7,690 bases of DNA from assembly GCA_029880275.1 (NCBI GenBank), contig JAOUOQ010000086.1, positions 1 to 7,690 on the forward strand. Direction: 5' to 3'. A program made the translations under genes and the position numbers. Source of the stretch: Candidatus Aminicenantota bacterium. Its GTDB lineage: Bacteria; Acidobacteriota; B3-B38; Guanabaribacteriales; B3-B38. Position 1 is the first letter of the stretch. Each line of letters opens with the position of its first letter. Below, piece after piece: positions 1-6,050 of this stretch. The notes beneath the pieces are model-generated. The model did no database searches, was not told the origin of the DNA, and was given only the letters and a program-made list of their open reading frames with translations.

Positions 1-224
1 TATCTCTGATTTACTTTAAAAAAATCAATTACACCACTCCCTTACAGACTGCCGTAATTTTTCTCTCCTTCGCAATATTTATGGACTTTTTTGTTGTTGC
101 CCTTCTTATTGAGAAAAGCTTTGACATGTTCGCCAGTATATTAGGAACCTGGATTCCCTTTGCACTAATTTTTCTCTCAACTTATTTAGTTGGATTATAT
201 GTGAAGAAAACTTCCCGAGCTTGA
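1..224 (+). CDS. C-terminal end of an uncharacterised membrane protein (5' end outside window)
   Basis: An open frame enters from the left edge (first full codon at position 3) and ends at TGA 222-224, giving 73 visible residues. The segment holds two strongly hydrophobic stretches, roughly residues 15-37 (around AVIFLSFAIFMDFFVVALLI) and 49-66 (around WIPFALIFLSTYLVGLY), separated by a short polar loop (EKSFDMFASILGT). It ends in a basic tail (VKKTSRA), which fits two transmembrane helices with a cytoplasmic C-terminus. I do not recognise a family with certainty; it resembles small integral membrane proteins of unknown function, and no catalytic motif is visible. It is AT-rich compared with the dnaX block downstream. 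It runs in the same direction as the SRP RNA but is about 175 bases away, so it is probably a separate transcription unit. Confidence 0.6.
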   Translation, partial: SLIYFKKINYTTPLQTAVIFLSFAIFMDFFVVALLIEKSFDMFASILGTWIPFALIFLSTYLVGLYVKKTSRA

Positions 225-387
225 GATCTCCACTCACTTCATTGTCTCGCTGCGTTAGACTTTATTTGACAGGTGCTCATCCATGCAGGATTCCTCTTTA
301 ACAACTCGTCTGTAAAATCTCCCCCTGAGCTCTCAAAATTCCCTTCCCTTTTTGTCCAAAAAGAGATATATTTGTAGTAAGCTCTTT

Positions 388-393
388 TAAAAT
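388..393 (+). promoter_or_regulatory. Possible -10 box of the SRP RNA promoter
   Basis: TAAAAT lies six bases before position 400, where the self-complementary SRP RNA end begins, which is the right distance for a -10 element. No convincing -35 box is seen 16-18 bases upstream. A perfect TTGACA occurs at 266-271 but is too far away and has no good -10 partner. The call rests mainly on position. Confidence 0.3.
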
Positions 394-399
394 CTGGTG

Positions 400-674
400 G
401 CTGGCTGTGCTAAGTGGGGAGCTAGCGGTGCCCTGTAACCTGTAACCCGCTATAACAGGACTGAATCCCTTTCCGAGGAGCCCAAATGGGAGGTTAGTTG
501 TCAGCGGTTTGGCTTTAAGGGCTTGGGCCCTGTGCAATATAAATCTGTGAACCCCGTCAGATCCGGGAGGAAGCAGCGGTAAGCAGAACCTTATATGTGC
601 CGCAGGTCAACCTGAGCCTTGTCGGCTGTTGATAAACACTCACCATTTACTTCGAAGAAAGGTGCACAGCCAGC
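400..674 (+). ncRNA. ffs: Signal recognition particle RNA, long bacterial (Bacillus-like) type
   Basis: This is the RNA core of the signal recognition particle, which binds Ffh and directs membrane and secreted proteins to the Sec translocon. The universal helix-8 segment lies at about 556-577: GTCAG, then TCC-GGGA-GGA (stem with GNRA-type tetraloop), then AGCAGC. The 5' half carries the Alu domain (GGTGCCCTGTAACCTGTAACCC... followed by ACAGGACTGAATCCC). This matches the layout of the roughly 270-nt Bacillus subtilis scRNA rather than the 114-nt E. coli 4.5S RNA. The ends are set by an 11-bp perfect pairing of 400-410 with 664-674 (GCTGGCTGTGC / GCACAGCCAGC), equivalent to helix 1/5 closure. 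Helix 5 strands are visible around 527-537 and 599-609 (GGGCCCTGTGC against GTGCCGCAGGTC). The gene sits just upstream of dnaX, a common position. The exact ends are inferred from the pairing and may be off by a few bases. Confidence 0.93.
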
Positions 675-709
675 TTGAAAGCAAAACCGAAAAAATGAAA
701 CAGTGTTTT

Positions 710-733
710 GGGGGTAAACATTCCCCCTTTATT
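710..733 (+). terminator. Intrinsic terminator after the SRP RNA
   Basis: GGGGG (710-714), an 8-base loop TAAACATT, CCCCC (723-727), then a T-rich tail TTTATT (728-733) form a short all-GC hairpin followed by a U-tract. It lies about 35 bases past the SRP RNA 3' end and 24 bases before the dnaX start, so it most simply ends the SRP transcript and limits read-through into dnaX. Confidence 0.65.
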
Positions 734-756
734 ACTAATAATTAAGGTAAATCTCA

Positions 757-2490
757 ATGTCTTATTTAGTCTTTGCCCGAAAGCTTCGTCCCCAGAGCTT
801 TGAGGAGATAATCGGTCAGGAGCCCATTGTCCGCACCCTGCAGAACGCCATCTCCCAGAACCGACTCGCCCACGCCTACCTCTTCTCGGGAATCCGCGGG
901 GTGGGAAAGACCACCACCGCCCGCATCCTGGCCAAGGCACTCAACTGCCAGGAGGGTCCCACCCCTCAGCCCTGCAACCAGTGCGACTCCTGTCGGGAAA
1001 TTTCTGCCGGCTCCTCGGTCGATGTCTACGAGATCGACGCCGCCTCCAACCGGGGAATTGACGAGGCGCGGGAACTCAGGGAGAATGTGAGATATGCCCC
1101 CGCCCGCGGGAAATATAAGGTCTACATCATAGACGAAGCCCATATGCTCACCACCCCAGCGTTCAATGCCCTGCTGAAAACCCTGGAAGAGCCACCGCCC
1201 CATGTGGTCTTCGTCCTTTGCACCACCGACTACCATAAAATCCCCCCCACCATCATCTCCCGCTGTCAGCACTTCGATTTTCGCCGCATCCCTCATAAGC
1301 AAATTGTGGAAAACCTCAAAGCTATCGCCAAAATGGAAGGCATAGAGGCAAGCGACCCCAGCCTCCACCTTATCGCCCTCTCCTCCGAGGGAAGCCTGCG
1401 CGATGCCCAGAGCACCCTGGACCAGCTCATATCCTTCAGCGGCAAGAAAGTCCCCCACAGCGAAGTGGTCAGCCTGATAGGCATCATTGACCGCGAACTC
1501 CTCCTCGACATCTCCGCCGCCATCATTGAAAAGAACCCCGCCCGCATTCTGCAGCTGGTCGACAAGCTCATCGACTACGGCTACGACCCCTACCAGTTCC
1601 TCTACGAGCTCATCACCCACTTCCGCCACATGCTGGTCATTAAAATCTCACCCACCCCGCAGGAGCTGGTCAACCTCCCCGAAGAAGAGTTTCGCAGCAT
1701 CTCCCAGCAAGCCTCTAAGCTGACCGAGCAAGAGCTCATCAGATTCCTCAATATCCTCACCCAGGCCGAACCTCTGCTCAAGTTCTCGCCTCAGCCGAGG
1801 TTTCTGCTGGAGGCCACCTTGGTCAAGCTCGTCCACCTGGCAAAGCTGACCCCCATTGAGGAGGTCATCACCCACCTGGAAGAATTAACCGAACGAAGAA
1901 CACCCTCTACCTACCCGGTCCCGCCGGAAGAAGTGAGAGAAGAAGCTCCTCCTCTGTCGTTTGCAAAGGAAGAAAAGACGAAGGAGGAGCCAGCCACTCC
2001 CCCACCTGCTCCCGCACCGATAGCCGAGGAACAAGCACCAGCACCCCCCGCCCCGGAGCCCGCTCCCGAAGCGCCGCCACCACCCGGCAAGGAGAAAAAC
2101 AAGAATATTGAGGAGTTCCTCCGCCGCCTGAAAAAGGAGAAAACCTCCCTGGCCATATTTATCACCGACTATGCCAATCTCGTGGAGATAAAGGACCAGA
2201 AGCTAATCCTTGGTTTCCTGAAAAAGCACAGCACATTTAAAGAGCTGATAGAGAGCAAGGAGAGCCTCGCCATTATAGAAAAGGTCTGCCGGGAGGTTCT
2301 GGGTGATAAGAGCAGGGTGGCGGTGGTCTTTCATTCGCCGCCCGAGTCAGAGCTGTTGGAAGCTGGCGGTAAGCCACCCGAGCAAACCAAAAAGGAGTTC
2401 CTCCTCAACCAGGCTCTCAAGGAGCCCCGGATTCAGTCCTTCATCGACACTTTCCGGGGAGAGGTGATAGACATAAAGGAACTCAAATGA
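757..2490 (+). CDS. dnaX: DNA polymerase III subunit gamma/tau
   Basis: This is the ATPase subunit of the clamp loader, which opens the beta sliding clamp and loads it on primed DNA and, as tau, ties the loader to the polymerase. The 577 residues show the standard order. Walker A is GIRGVGKT (45-52). Zinc-module cysteines are C64, C73, C76 and C79. Walker B is IIDEAH (124-129). The sensor 1 region is LCTTD (154-158), the SRC arginine-finger motif is at 168-170, and sensor 2 is GSLRDAQ (212-218). The collar domain follows to about 380. A Pro/Ala/Glu-rich linker (about 382-444) leads to a basic, charged tau-like C-terminal domain (from about 447). The ATG at 757 is preceded by AAGG (744-747) at good spacing, and the start MSYLVFARKLRP is typical of the family. 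It leads the dnaX-ybaB-recR run. The gene is GC-rich with C/G third positions. Confidence 0.97.
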   Translation: MSYLVFARKLRPQSFEEIIGQEPIVRTLQNAISQNRLAHAYLFSGIRGVGKTTTARILAKALNCQEGPTPQPCNQCDSCREISAGSSVDVYEIDAASNRGIDEARELRENVRYAPARGKYKVYIIDEAHMLTTPAFNALLKTLEEPPPHVVFVLCTTDYHKIPPTIISRCQHFDFRRIPHKQIVENLKAIAKMEGIEASDPSLHLIALSSEGSLRDAQSTLDQLISFSGKKVPHSEVVSLIGIIDRELLLDISAAIIEKNPARILQLVDKLIDYGYDPYQFLYELITHFRHMLVIKISPTPQELVNLPEEEFRSISQQASKLTEQELIRFLNILTQAEPLLKFSPQPRFLLEATLVKLVHLAKLTPIEEVITHLEELTERRTPSTYPVPPEEVREEAPPLSFAKEEKTKEEPATPPPAPAPIAEEQAPAPPAPEPAPEAPPPPGKEKNKNIEEFLRRLKKEKTSLAIFITDYANLVEIKDQKLILGFLKKHSTFKELIESKESLAIIEKVCREVLGDKSRVAVVFHSPPESELLEAGGKPPEQTKKEFLLNQALKEPRIQSFIDTFRGEVIDIKELK

Positions 2491-2526
2491 TGCGTCCTTA
2501 AGAGGCTAATTCTGCGGGAGTATTCC

Positions 2527-2829
2527 ATGAAAGACTTTGGCAAGTTTCTCAAGCGAGCCCAGGAATTACAGAAGCAGATTCAGGAGAAAATGGAATCCAT
2601 GGAGGTGGAGTCATCCTCCGGCGGTGGGATGGTGACCGTGAGGATGAATGGCAAAAAAGAGCTGCTGAGCATTGAAATCGACCCCGAGGTGGTCACCGAT
2701 GCCGACCGGGAGATGCTCCAGGACCTCATTCTCGCTGCGGTAAACGACGCCTCCCGTAAGGTTGACGAAGCCCTGGCAGAGGAGCTGGGCGGCCTGACCG
2801 GTGGACTAAAAATACCGGGTCTGTTTTAG
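2527..2829 (+). CDS. ybaB: YbaB/EbfC family nucleoid-associated DNA-binding protein
   Basis: This is a small homodimeric DNA-binding protein that associates with the nucleoid, and in some bacteria binds specific sites or affects expression. Its genetic link to dnaX and recR is conserved, suggesting a role near replication or recombination, but the biochemical function is still loosely defined. At 100 residues it has the usual length. It has an N-terminal amphipathic helix (KFLKRAQELQKQIQEKMESM, 6-25), then the family's Gly-rich turn and strand (SGGGMVTVRMNGKKELLSIEI, about 31-51), a DPEVV segment (52-56), a second helix (62-86) and a Gly-rich tail GGLTGGLKIPG. The ATG follows GGGAG (2516-2520) with a 6-base gap. 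It starts 36 bases after the dnaX stop, consistent with co-transcription. Confidence 0.95.
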   Translation: MKDFGKFLKRAQELQKQIQEKMESMEVESSSGGGMVTVRMNGKKELLSIEIDPEVVTDADREMLQDLILAAVNDASRKVDEALAEELGGLTGGLKIPGLF

Positions 2830-2856
2830 CGCCTGTCGGTACAAGCATAAAAACGA

Positions 2857-2878
2857 GGGAGAGCAGTTGAGCTCTCCC
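2857..2878 (+). other. Perfect hairpin between ybaB and recR
   Basis: GGGAGAGC (2857-2864), loop AGTTGA, then GCTCTCCC (2871-2878) form an 8-bp perfect stem with a 6-base loop in the 86-base ybaB-recR gap. The next bases are ATCAAATGCCC, with no immediate T-run; the nearest, TTTTT at 2894-2898, is 15 bases on. It is therefore not a canonical intrinsic terminator. It could be an mRNA processing or stability element, or partially attenuate recR. Confidence 0.5.
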
Positions 2879-2915
2879 ATCAAATGCCCATGATTTTTAG
2901 CAGAGGAAGAGACAC

Positions 2916-3515
2916 ATGGCAAGGATAGCCGAACCCCTCACCCGGCTAGTCAACGAACTCCTCAAGCTCCCCGGCATCGGCGAGCGCAGCGCCTATCGGC
3001 TCGCTTTCCATCTGCTGCAGGCACCTAAAGGGGAAACCGACAGCCTGGTGAGGGCGATAACCGACCTCAAGGAGAAGACCCTCTTTTGCTCCATCTGCCA
3101 CAACCTCACCGACCGCGACCCCTGCACCTTCTGCACCGACCCCTCCCGCGACCGCGAGCACATCTGCGTCGTGGAGCACCCCGCCAATGTCATCACCATC
3201 GAGCGCAGCGGTGCCTACAAGGGTCTCTACCATGTCCTCCACGGAGCCATATCCCCCATCCACGGGATAGGACCCGACCGGCTGAAAATCGGCTCCCTCT
3301 TGCAAAGACTGAAAGAGGGCGGCGTGAAGGAGATTATCCTGGCTACCAATCCCGATGTTGAGGGCGAGATGACCGCTAACCACCTGGCAAAGCTGCTCAA
3401 GGACTTAGATGTCAGGGTCACCCGCATCGCGCTGGGACTCCCCGTGGGCAGCGACCTGGAGTTCGCCGACGATGTCACCCTCTCCAAAGCTCTCGAAGGA
3501 CGAAGAGAGCTGTAA
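2916..3515 (+). CDS. recR: Recombination mediator protein RecR
   Basis: RecR acts with RecO (and RecF) to help load RecA on SSB-coated single-stranded DNA during gap repair and recombination. The 199 residues match the family length and domain order. The helix-hairpin-helix with LPGIGERSAYRLAFHLL lies at about 18-34. The zinc finger is C58-x2-C61-x8-C70-x2-C73. The Toprim domain (about 81-173) includes CVVEHP (84-89), the conserved ERSGAYKGLYHVLHG stretch (96-110) and the acidic NPDVEGEMTA motif (145-154). The C-terminal GLPVGSDLEFADDVTLSKALEGR signature runs 174-196. The ATG at 2916 follows AGAGGAAG (2902-2909) at normal spacing. It is the last gene of the + strand block. A 7-bp inverted repeat (AGCTCTC 3488-3494, GAGAGCT 3505-3511) overlaps its final codons but lacks a T-tract. 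Confidence 0.97.
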   Translation: MARIAEPLTRLVNELLKLPGIGERSAYRLAFHLLQAPKGETDSLVRAITDLKEKTLFCSICHNLTDRDPCTFCTDPSRDREHICVVEHPANVITIERSGAYKGLYHVLHGAISPIHGIGPDRLKIGSLLQRLKEGGVKEIILATNPDVEGEMTANHLAKLLKDLDVRVTRIALGLPVGSDLEFADDVTLSKALEGRREL

Positions 3516-3664
3516 ACTACTTAAAGAAAGAATATTCAATTGATCTATTAAAGCAGTATTTTGGGAAATCAGATGGCTATTATCAATACTATTTATACCA
3601 CTCCTCTATTCTGAATTTACAAAAAAATTACACTAACTAAAGGTTGTTTATTTAAGAAAGGAAG
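3516..3664. other. Convergent intergenic gap, no gene seen
   Basis: This AT-rich stretch of about 150 bases separates the + strand recR end from the - strand transporter operon end. I found no open frame of note and no clear GC-rich hairpin plus T-run on either strand. The best inverted pair is AGTATT/AATACT (3555-3560 with 3585-3590), whose loop is too long to be persuasive. This is where composition shifts from GC-rich to AT-rich. Confidence 0.5.
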
Positions 3665-3763
3665 CTATGATTTTTTCTTCAAAATTTTAGAGTAACAAAA
3701 AATGACCAAGGCCGTAGCGAATCCCCAACCGATGATTAGAAAAATCCAGCCACTAATTCTCAT
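3665..3763 (-). CDS. Putative MetS-like small subunit of the NSS transporter (32 aa)
   Basis: On the minus strand an ATG at 3763-3761 overlaps the transporter stop codon (ATGA) and opens a 33-codon frame ending at TAG 3667-3665. The peptide begins MRISGWIFLIIGWGFATALV, continues IFCYSKILKKKS, and so is one hydrophobic helix (about residues 4-26) followed by a basic tail. This is the architecture of the small subunits encoded just after many bacterial NSS-family symporters. The studied case is MetS of Corynebacterium glutamicum, which is needed for MetP function. The overlap implies translational coupling with the transporter, since only a weak purine-rich AAAGAGA precedes the start. Position, overlap and composition support a real gene. 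The MetS assignment is inference from context and topology, because a single helix carries little family signal. The alternative is a chance frame. Confidence 0.7.
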   Translation of the reverse strand: MRISGWIFLIIGWGFATALVIFCYSKILKKKS

Positions 3764-5367
3764 CTCTTTTTATTCCAAGCTACTCTTACCAAAAACGCAA
3801 TGCCCAAAATAACCCCTATGATGGACAATCGAGCAACCCACTGGAAGGGAGCATGTCTTGCGTCCACTCCTCGCATTAAAATTGCTGAGGTTTCACTGCT
3901 TAAATCCTGCCCCAGCCACCCGCAAAATAACACTATGAGATAGATAGGAACGATGTATTTTAATATGTAATAGAAAATTCTCGGAATCTTTATATCAGCA
4001 CCCCTATTCATTTCTTCCCAGCCGGCATCCATCCCGAACTTCATGTATCCTAATAACTTATTCTTAACTCCTGAGCTTAAAACTTTGGCTTTAGAAAATG
4101 TATAGATGAATACGAGGCTTTCAAATAAAGCTAAAATCGCCAAAAAAACCGTTCCAATCCAGAAATCATATTGATCCATATATCCGTGCTTTAGAAAAAA
4201 AACAATGGGCAAGCCAAATATGAAAAGGGTTAAACCAACTATTTTCGCAGCATGCTTCCTGGTAATACCAAGGTTTTCCTTAAGCAGGGCCATTAATGGA
4301 GATGTCAAGGCTACCGATGAAGTAATTCCAGCAAAGAAGAGCAGAATGAACCACATGGTTCCAAAGATAAAACCGAGAGGAAGCTTTTGAAAAATTATGG
4401 GCATGGCAACAAATCCCAAATCAAAGGAACCTTGCCTGGCAATCATTTGAGTGGTTGCCAGTCCAAAAAAAGCCACTGCTATGGGGATTGCTATGGAACC
4501 ACCCAACACCACCTCAACGAACTCATTGGTTGCAGATGTAGACAAACCGGTGAGAATACAATCGTCATCCTTCCTTAAGTAAGAAGCGTAAGTTTGAATG
4601 GTGCCGGTTCCAATGGATAAGGTAAAAAAGATCTGTCCTGCTGCTGCAAGCCAGACAGAAAAGTCTGTCAGTCTGGAGAAGTTTGGATTCCATATGTAGG
4701 CTAATCCATTCATCACACTCCGGTCAGGGTACCTGGGATCTGGGGTTCCAAGAGCTAAGATCTTGATGACTAATATGATTCCAAATATGCATAGTAAGGG
4801 CATGGCCACTTTTGCCAGTTTTTCTATACCACGAGAAATGCCTCTTCCTATGACAACCACATTTAAAAGGAGGGTGATAATCCAAAAGAATATGGCGATA
4901 AAAATTGTGGGAAAAAATTCGCCTCCTCGGTTAACACCTTGAAAATTCTGCAAAAAGGTATTCATTTTTCCCATTTCGCTGATTCCAAAATATTTTCTTG
5001 TCAGAGAGAAAAAAGCATAGGCCAGAGTCCAGGATTCTATGTAAATATAATAAATAGCAAAGAGCAGGGGGATTGAAATACCAATTGACCCTATATACTT
5101 TGCCGATTTATTTCTCCACATTACATCAAACTGTCCTGCAGTGGTTGACCTTCCGTATTGGCCTCCGTATCTTCCCATTGTCCATTCCAGCCACATTAAA
5201 GGGATACCCATCAAAATAAAGGCACAAAAGTAGGGGACCATGAAGGCACCCCCGCCATTTAATGCAGCCTGCCGAGGAAATCGGAGAAAATTCCCCAAGC
5301 CGACTGCATTCCCAGCCATCGCCAGAACTAAACCAATCCGTGTCTCCCACCTTTCTCTTTCTGCCAT
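3760..5367 (-). CDS. LeuT-like sodium-dependent amino-acid symporter (NSS/SNF family)
   Basis: A membrane symporter that couples amino-acid (or related amine) uptake to the Na+ gradient. From the ATG it has 535 residues and, by the LeuT pattern, 12 membrane helices. Helix 1 carries GLVLAMAGNAVGLGNFLRFP, nearly identical to LeuT. Using LeuT equivalences, the Na1 ligands are present (A21, N26, T249, N281), as are the Na2 ligands (G19, V22, A346, T349, S350). The substrate tyrosine is Y107 and the gates are R29 and D401. E285 occupies the position of LeuT E290, predicting chloride independence. Two substrate-pocket residues differ: LeuT V104 is F103 here and LeuT F259 is T254, so the substrate may not be leucine. 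The gene is 63 bases downstream of the envelope genes and overlaps the small-peptide gene by ATGA. An upstream GTG at 5376 could add three residues, but the Shine-Dalgarno position favours the ATG. It is AT-rich, unlike recR. Confidence 0.95.
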   Translation of the reverse strand: MAERERWETRIGLVLAMAGNAVGLGNFLRFPRQAALNGGGAFMVPYFCAFILMGIPLMWLEWTMGRYGGQYGRSTTAGQFDVMWRNKSAKYIGSIGISIPLLFAIYYIYIESWTLAYAFFSLTRKYFGISEMGKMNTFLQNFQGVNRGGEFFPTIFIAIFFWIITLLLNVVVIGRGISRGIEKLAKVAMPLLCIFGIILVIKILALGTPDPRYPDRSVMNGLAYIWNPNFSRLTDFSVWLAAAGQIFFTLSIGTGTIQTYASYLRKDDDCILTGLSTSATNEFVEVVLGGSIAIPIAVAFFGLATTQMIARQGSFDLGFVAMPIIFQKLPLGFIFGTMWFILLFFAGITSSVALTSPLMALLKENLGITRKHAAKIVGLTLFIFGLPIVFFLKHGYMDQYDFWIGTVFLAILALFESLVFIYTFSKAKVLSSGVKNKLLGYMKFGMDAGWEEMNRGADIKIPRIFYYILKYIVPIYLIVLFCGWLGQDLSSETSAILMRGVDARHAPFQWVARLSIIGVILGIAFLVRVAWNKKR

Positions 5368-5375
5368 AAGAATCA

Positions 5376-5381
5376 CTTCTT
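5376..5381 (-). promoter_or_regulatory. Ribosome binding site that decides the symporter start
   Basis: Read on the minus strand, AAGAAG (5381 to 5376) is followed by 8 bases and then ATG at 5367-5365. The alternative GTG at 5376-5374 overlaps this purine run itself and would have no Shine-Dalgarno at usable spacing, so the ATG is preferred and the protein starts MAERERWETR. Confidence 0.55.
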
Positions 5382-5382
5382 G

Positions 5383-5400
5383 TCGGTTATTACCAACCGA
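5383..5400 (-). other. Small hairpin in the symporter 5' leader
   Basis: TCGGTT and AACCGA form a 6-bp perfect stem around a 6-base loop, ending two bases before the AAGAAG ribosome binding site. It could modulate translation initiation or mark the 3' end of the upstream transcript. On the minus strand it has no T-run after it, so it is not a typical terminator. Confidence 0.35.
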
Positions 5401-5430
5401 AAAGGTGCATGAGATTCAAGCACTTTAGGG

Positions 5431-6048
5431 TCAAAATATTATAGCCTCCAATCCCTCCAGAAAAGCCCAGTATAGTGCCTGAGCCTCTTTTTTATCCCTT
5501 AGTACAATGTCAATGGCAGTAAACGACCTCTTCTTTAAAGAGAACCATACTGTTTGAAGAGGAGAAATGGTATACCATTTATAGATGTGGCTGAGGGTAT
5601 AAAGCTGCGAGATTAAACCTCCTGGCTTCGGTCTTATGTATATTAAGACACCTCCCTCCATATAAAGAGAGTAACTTGTGGGCATGTAAATTGATTCTAA
5701 TGCTTGTAACTCAAATTCATTCTTTTCATTATAGTTATCAGGTTTTATACTTTCTCTCTTTGCAGTAAAGGGTGTGCTTTTCTTTACTAAAGAAAAGGGG
5801 GTTATGGGGACTGGATTCCCCCAGAATCGTATCTTTTCAATCTCCCATTCCCTTAATAAACTCCCCCTCGCCTTCAAGTGTATTTTTTTTTCTTTGATAT
5901 TAAAAATGAAGTAAATTTTGGGCTTTTGGGCAAGGCTGAGCTCTGCTTCGAAGAGTTGCTTTTCCTCTAAGACAATGGTTTCTTTACTCCATAATGGATT
6001 TACGCTAATAAAAAGAACAATAAAGAAATGAATTAATTGGGGGAGCAT
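5431..6048 (-). CDS. Secreted hypothetical protein encoded with two L,D-transpeptidases
   Basis: I do not recognise a family. The 205-residue product starts with a likely Sec signal peptide (LIHFFIVLFISVNPLWSKE, about 5-23) with no lipobox cysteine, so a periplasmic or exported soluble protein is expected. Residues 43-70 (KPKIYFIFNIKEKKIHLKAR, then GSLLREWEI) have the look of the first beta hairpin of a YkuD domain. The neighbouring transpeptidase has KGVYIVIDTANNTLYLKKG followed by SNILWQSLV. The rest lacks any HG...HGC motif and the whole protein has no cysteine, so it cannot be a YkuD transpeptidase by the known mechanism. The ATG is two bases after the TAA of the transpeptidase gene, with no clear Shine-Dalgarno, suggesting translation by coupling or reinitiation. 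A partner, regulator or degenerate paralogue of the transpeptidases is an inference from context only. Confidence 0.8.
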   Translation of the reverse strand: MLPQLIHFFIVLFISVNPLWSKETIVLEEKQLFEAELSLAQKPKIYFIFNIKEKKIHLKARGSLLREWEIEKIRFWGNPVPITPFSLVKKSTPFTAKRESIKPDNYNEKNEFELQALESIYMPTSYSLYMEGGVLIYIRPKPGGLISQLYTLSHIYKWYTISPLQTVWFSLKKRSFTAIDIVLRDKKEAQALYWAFLEGLEAIIF

Positions 6049-6050
6049 AT

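Noticed and set aside
266..271. TTGACA as the -35 box of the SRP RNA
   Set aside because: It is a perfect hexamer, but no acceptable -10 lies 16-18 bases downstream, and it is about 130 bases from the RNA start.
298..537. 79-codon minus-strand frame across the SRP RNA 5' half
   Set aside because: It overlaps the structured SRP RNA, and the translation has no family resemblance.
647..940. 97-codon minus-strand frame across the SRP RNA end, terminator and dnaX start
   Set aside because: It runs through three real features and has a low-complexity Arg/Gly-rich N-terminus typical of an antisense artefact.
766..1629. 287-codon open frame on the minus strand within dnaX
   Set aside because: It lies entirely antisense to the unmistakable dnaX ATPase domain. 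Its Gly/Val/Asp-rich translation is what C-ending codons of the GC-rich sense gene produce in the complementary frame.
2946..3383. 145-codon minus-strand frame inside recR
   Set aside because: It is antisense to a complete recR with all its motifs, and its Val/Gly/Ala-rich composition again mirrors GC-rich codon bias.
3488..3511. Rho-independent terminator at the recR stop
   Set aside because: A 7-bp inverted repeat is present, but it lies within the coding end and is followed by GTAAACTACTTAAAG rather than a T-run.
4205..4578. Two short plus-strand frames inside the symporter gene
   Set aside because: They are complementary to conserved transmembrane segments of the LeuT-like protein and have no recognisable ribosome binding site or homology.
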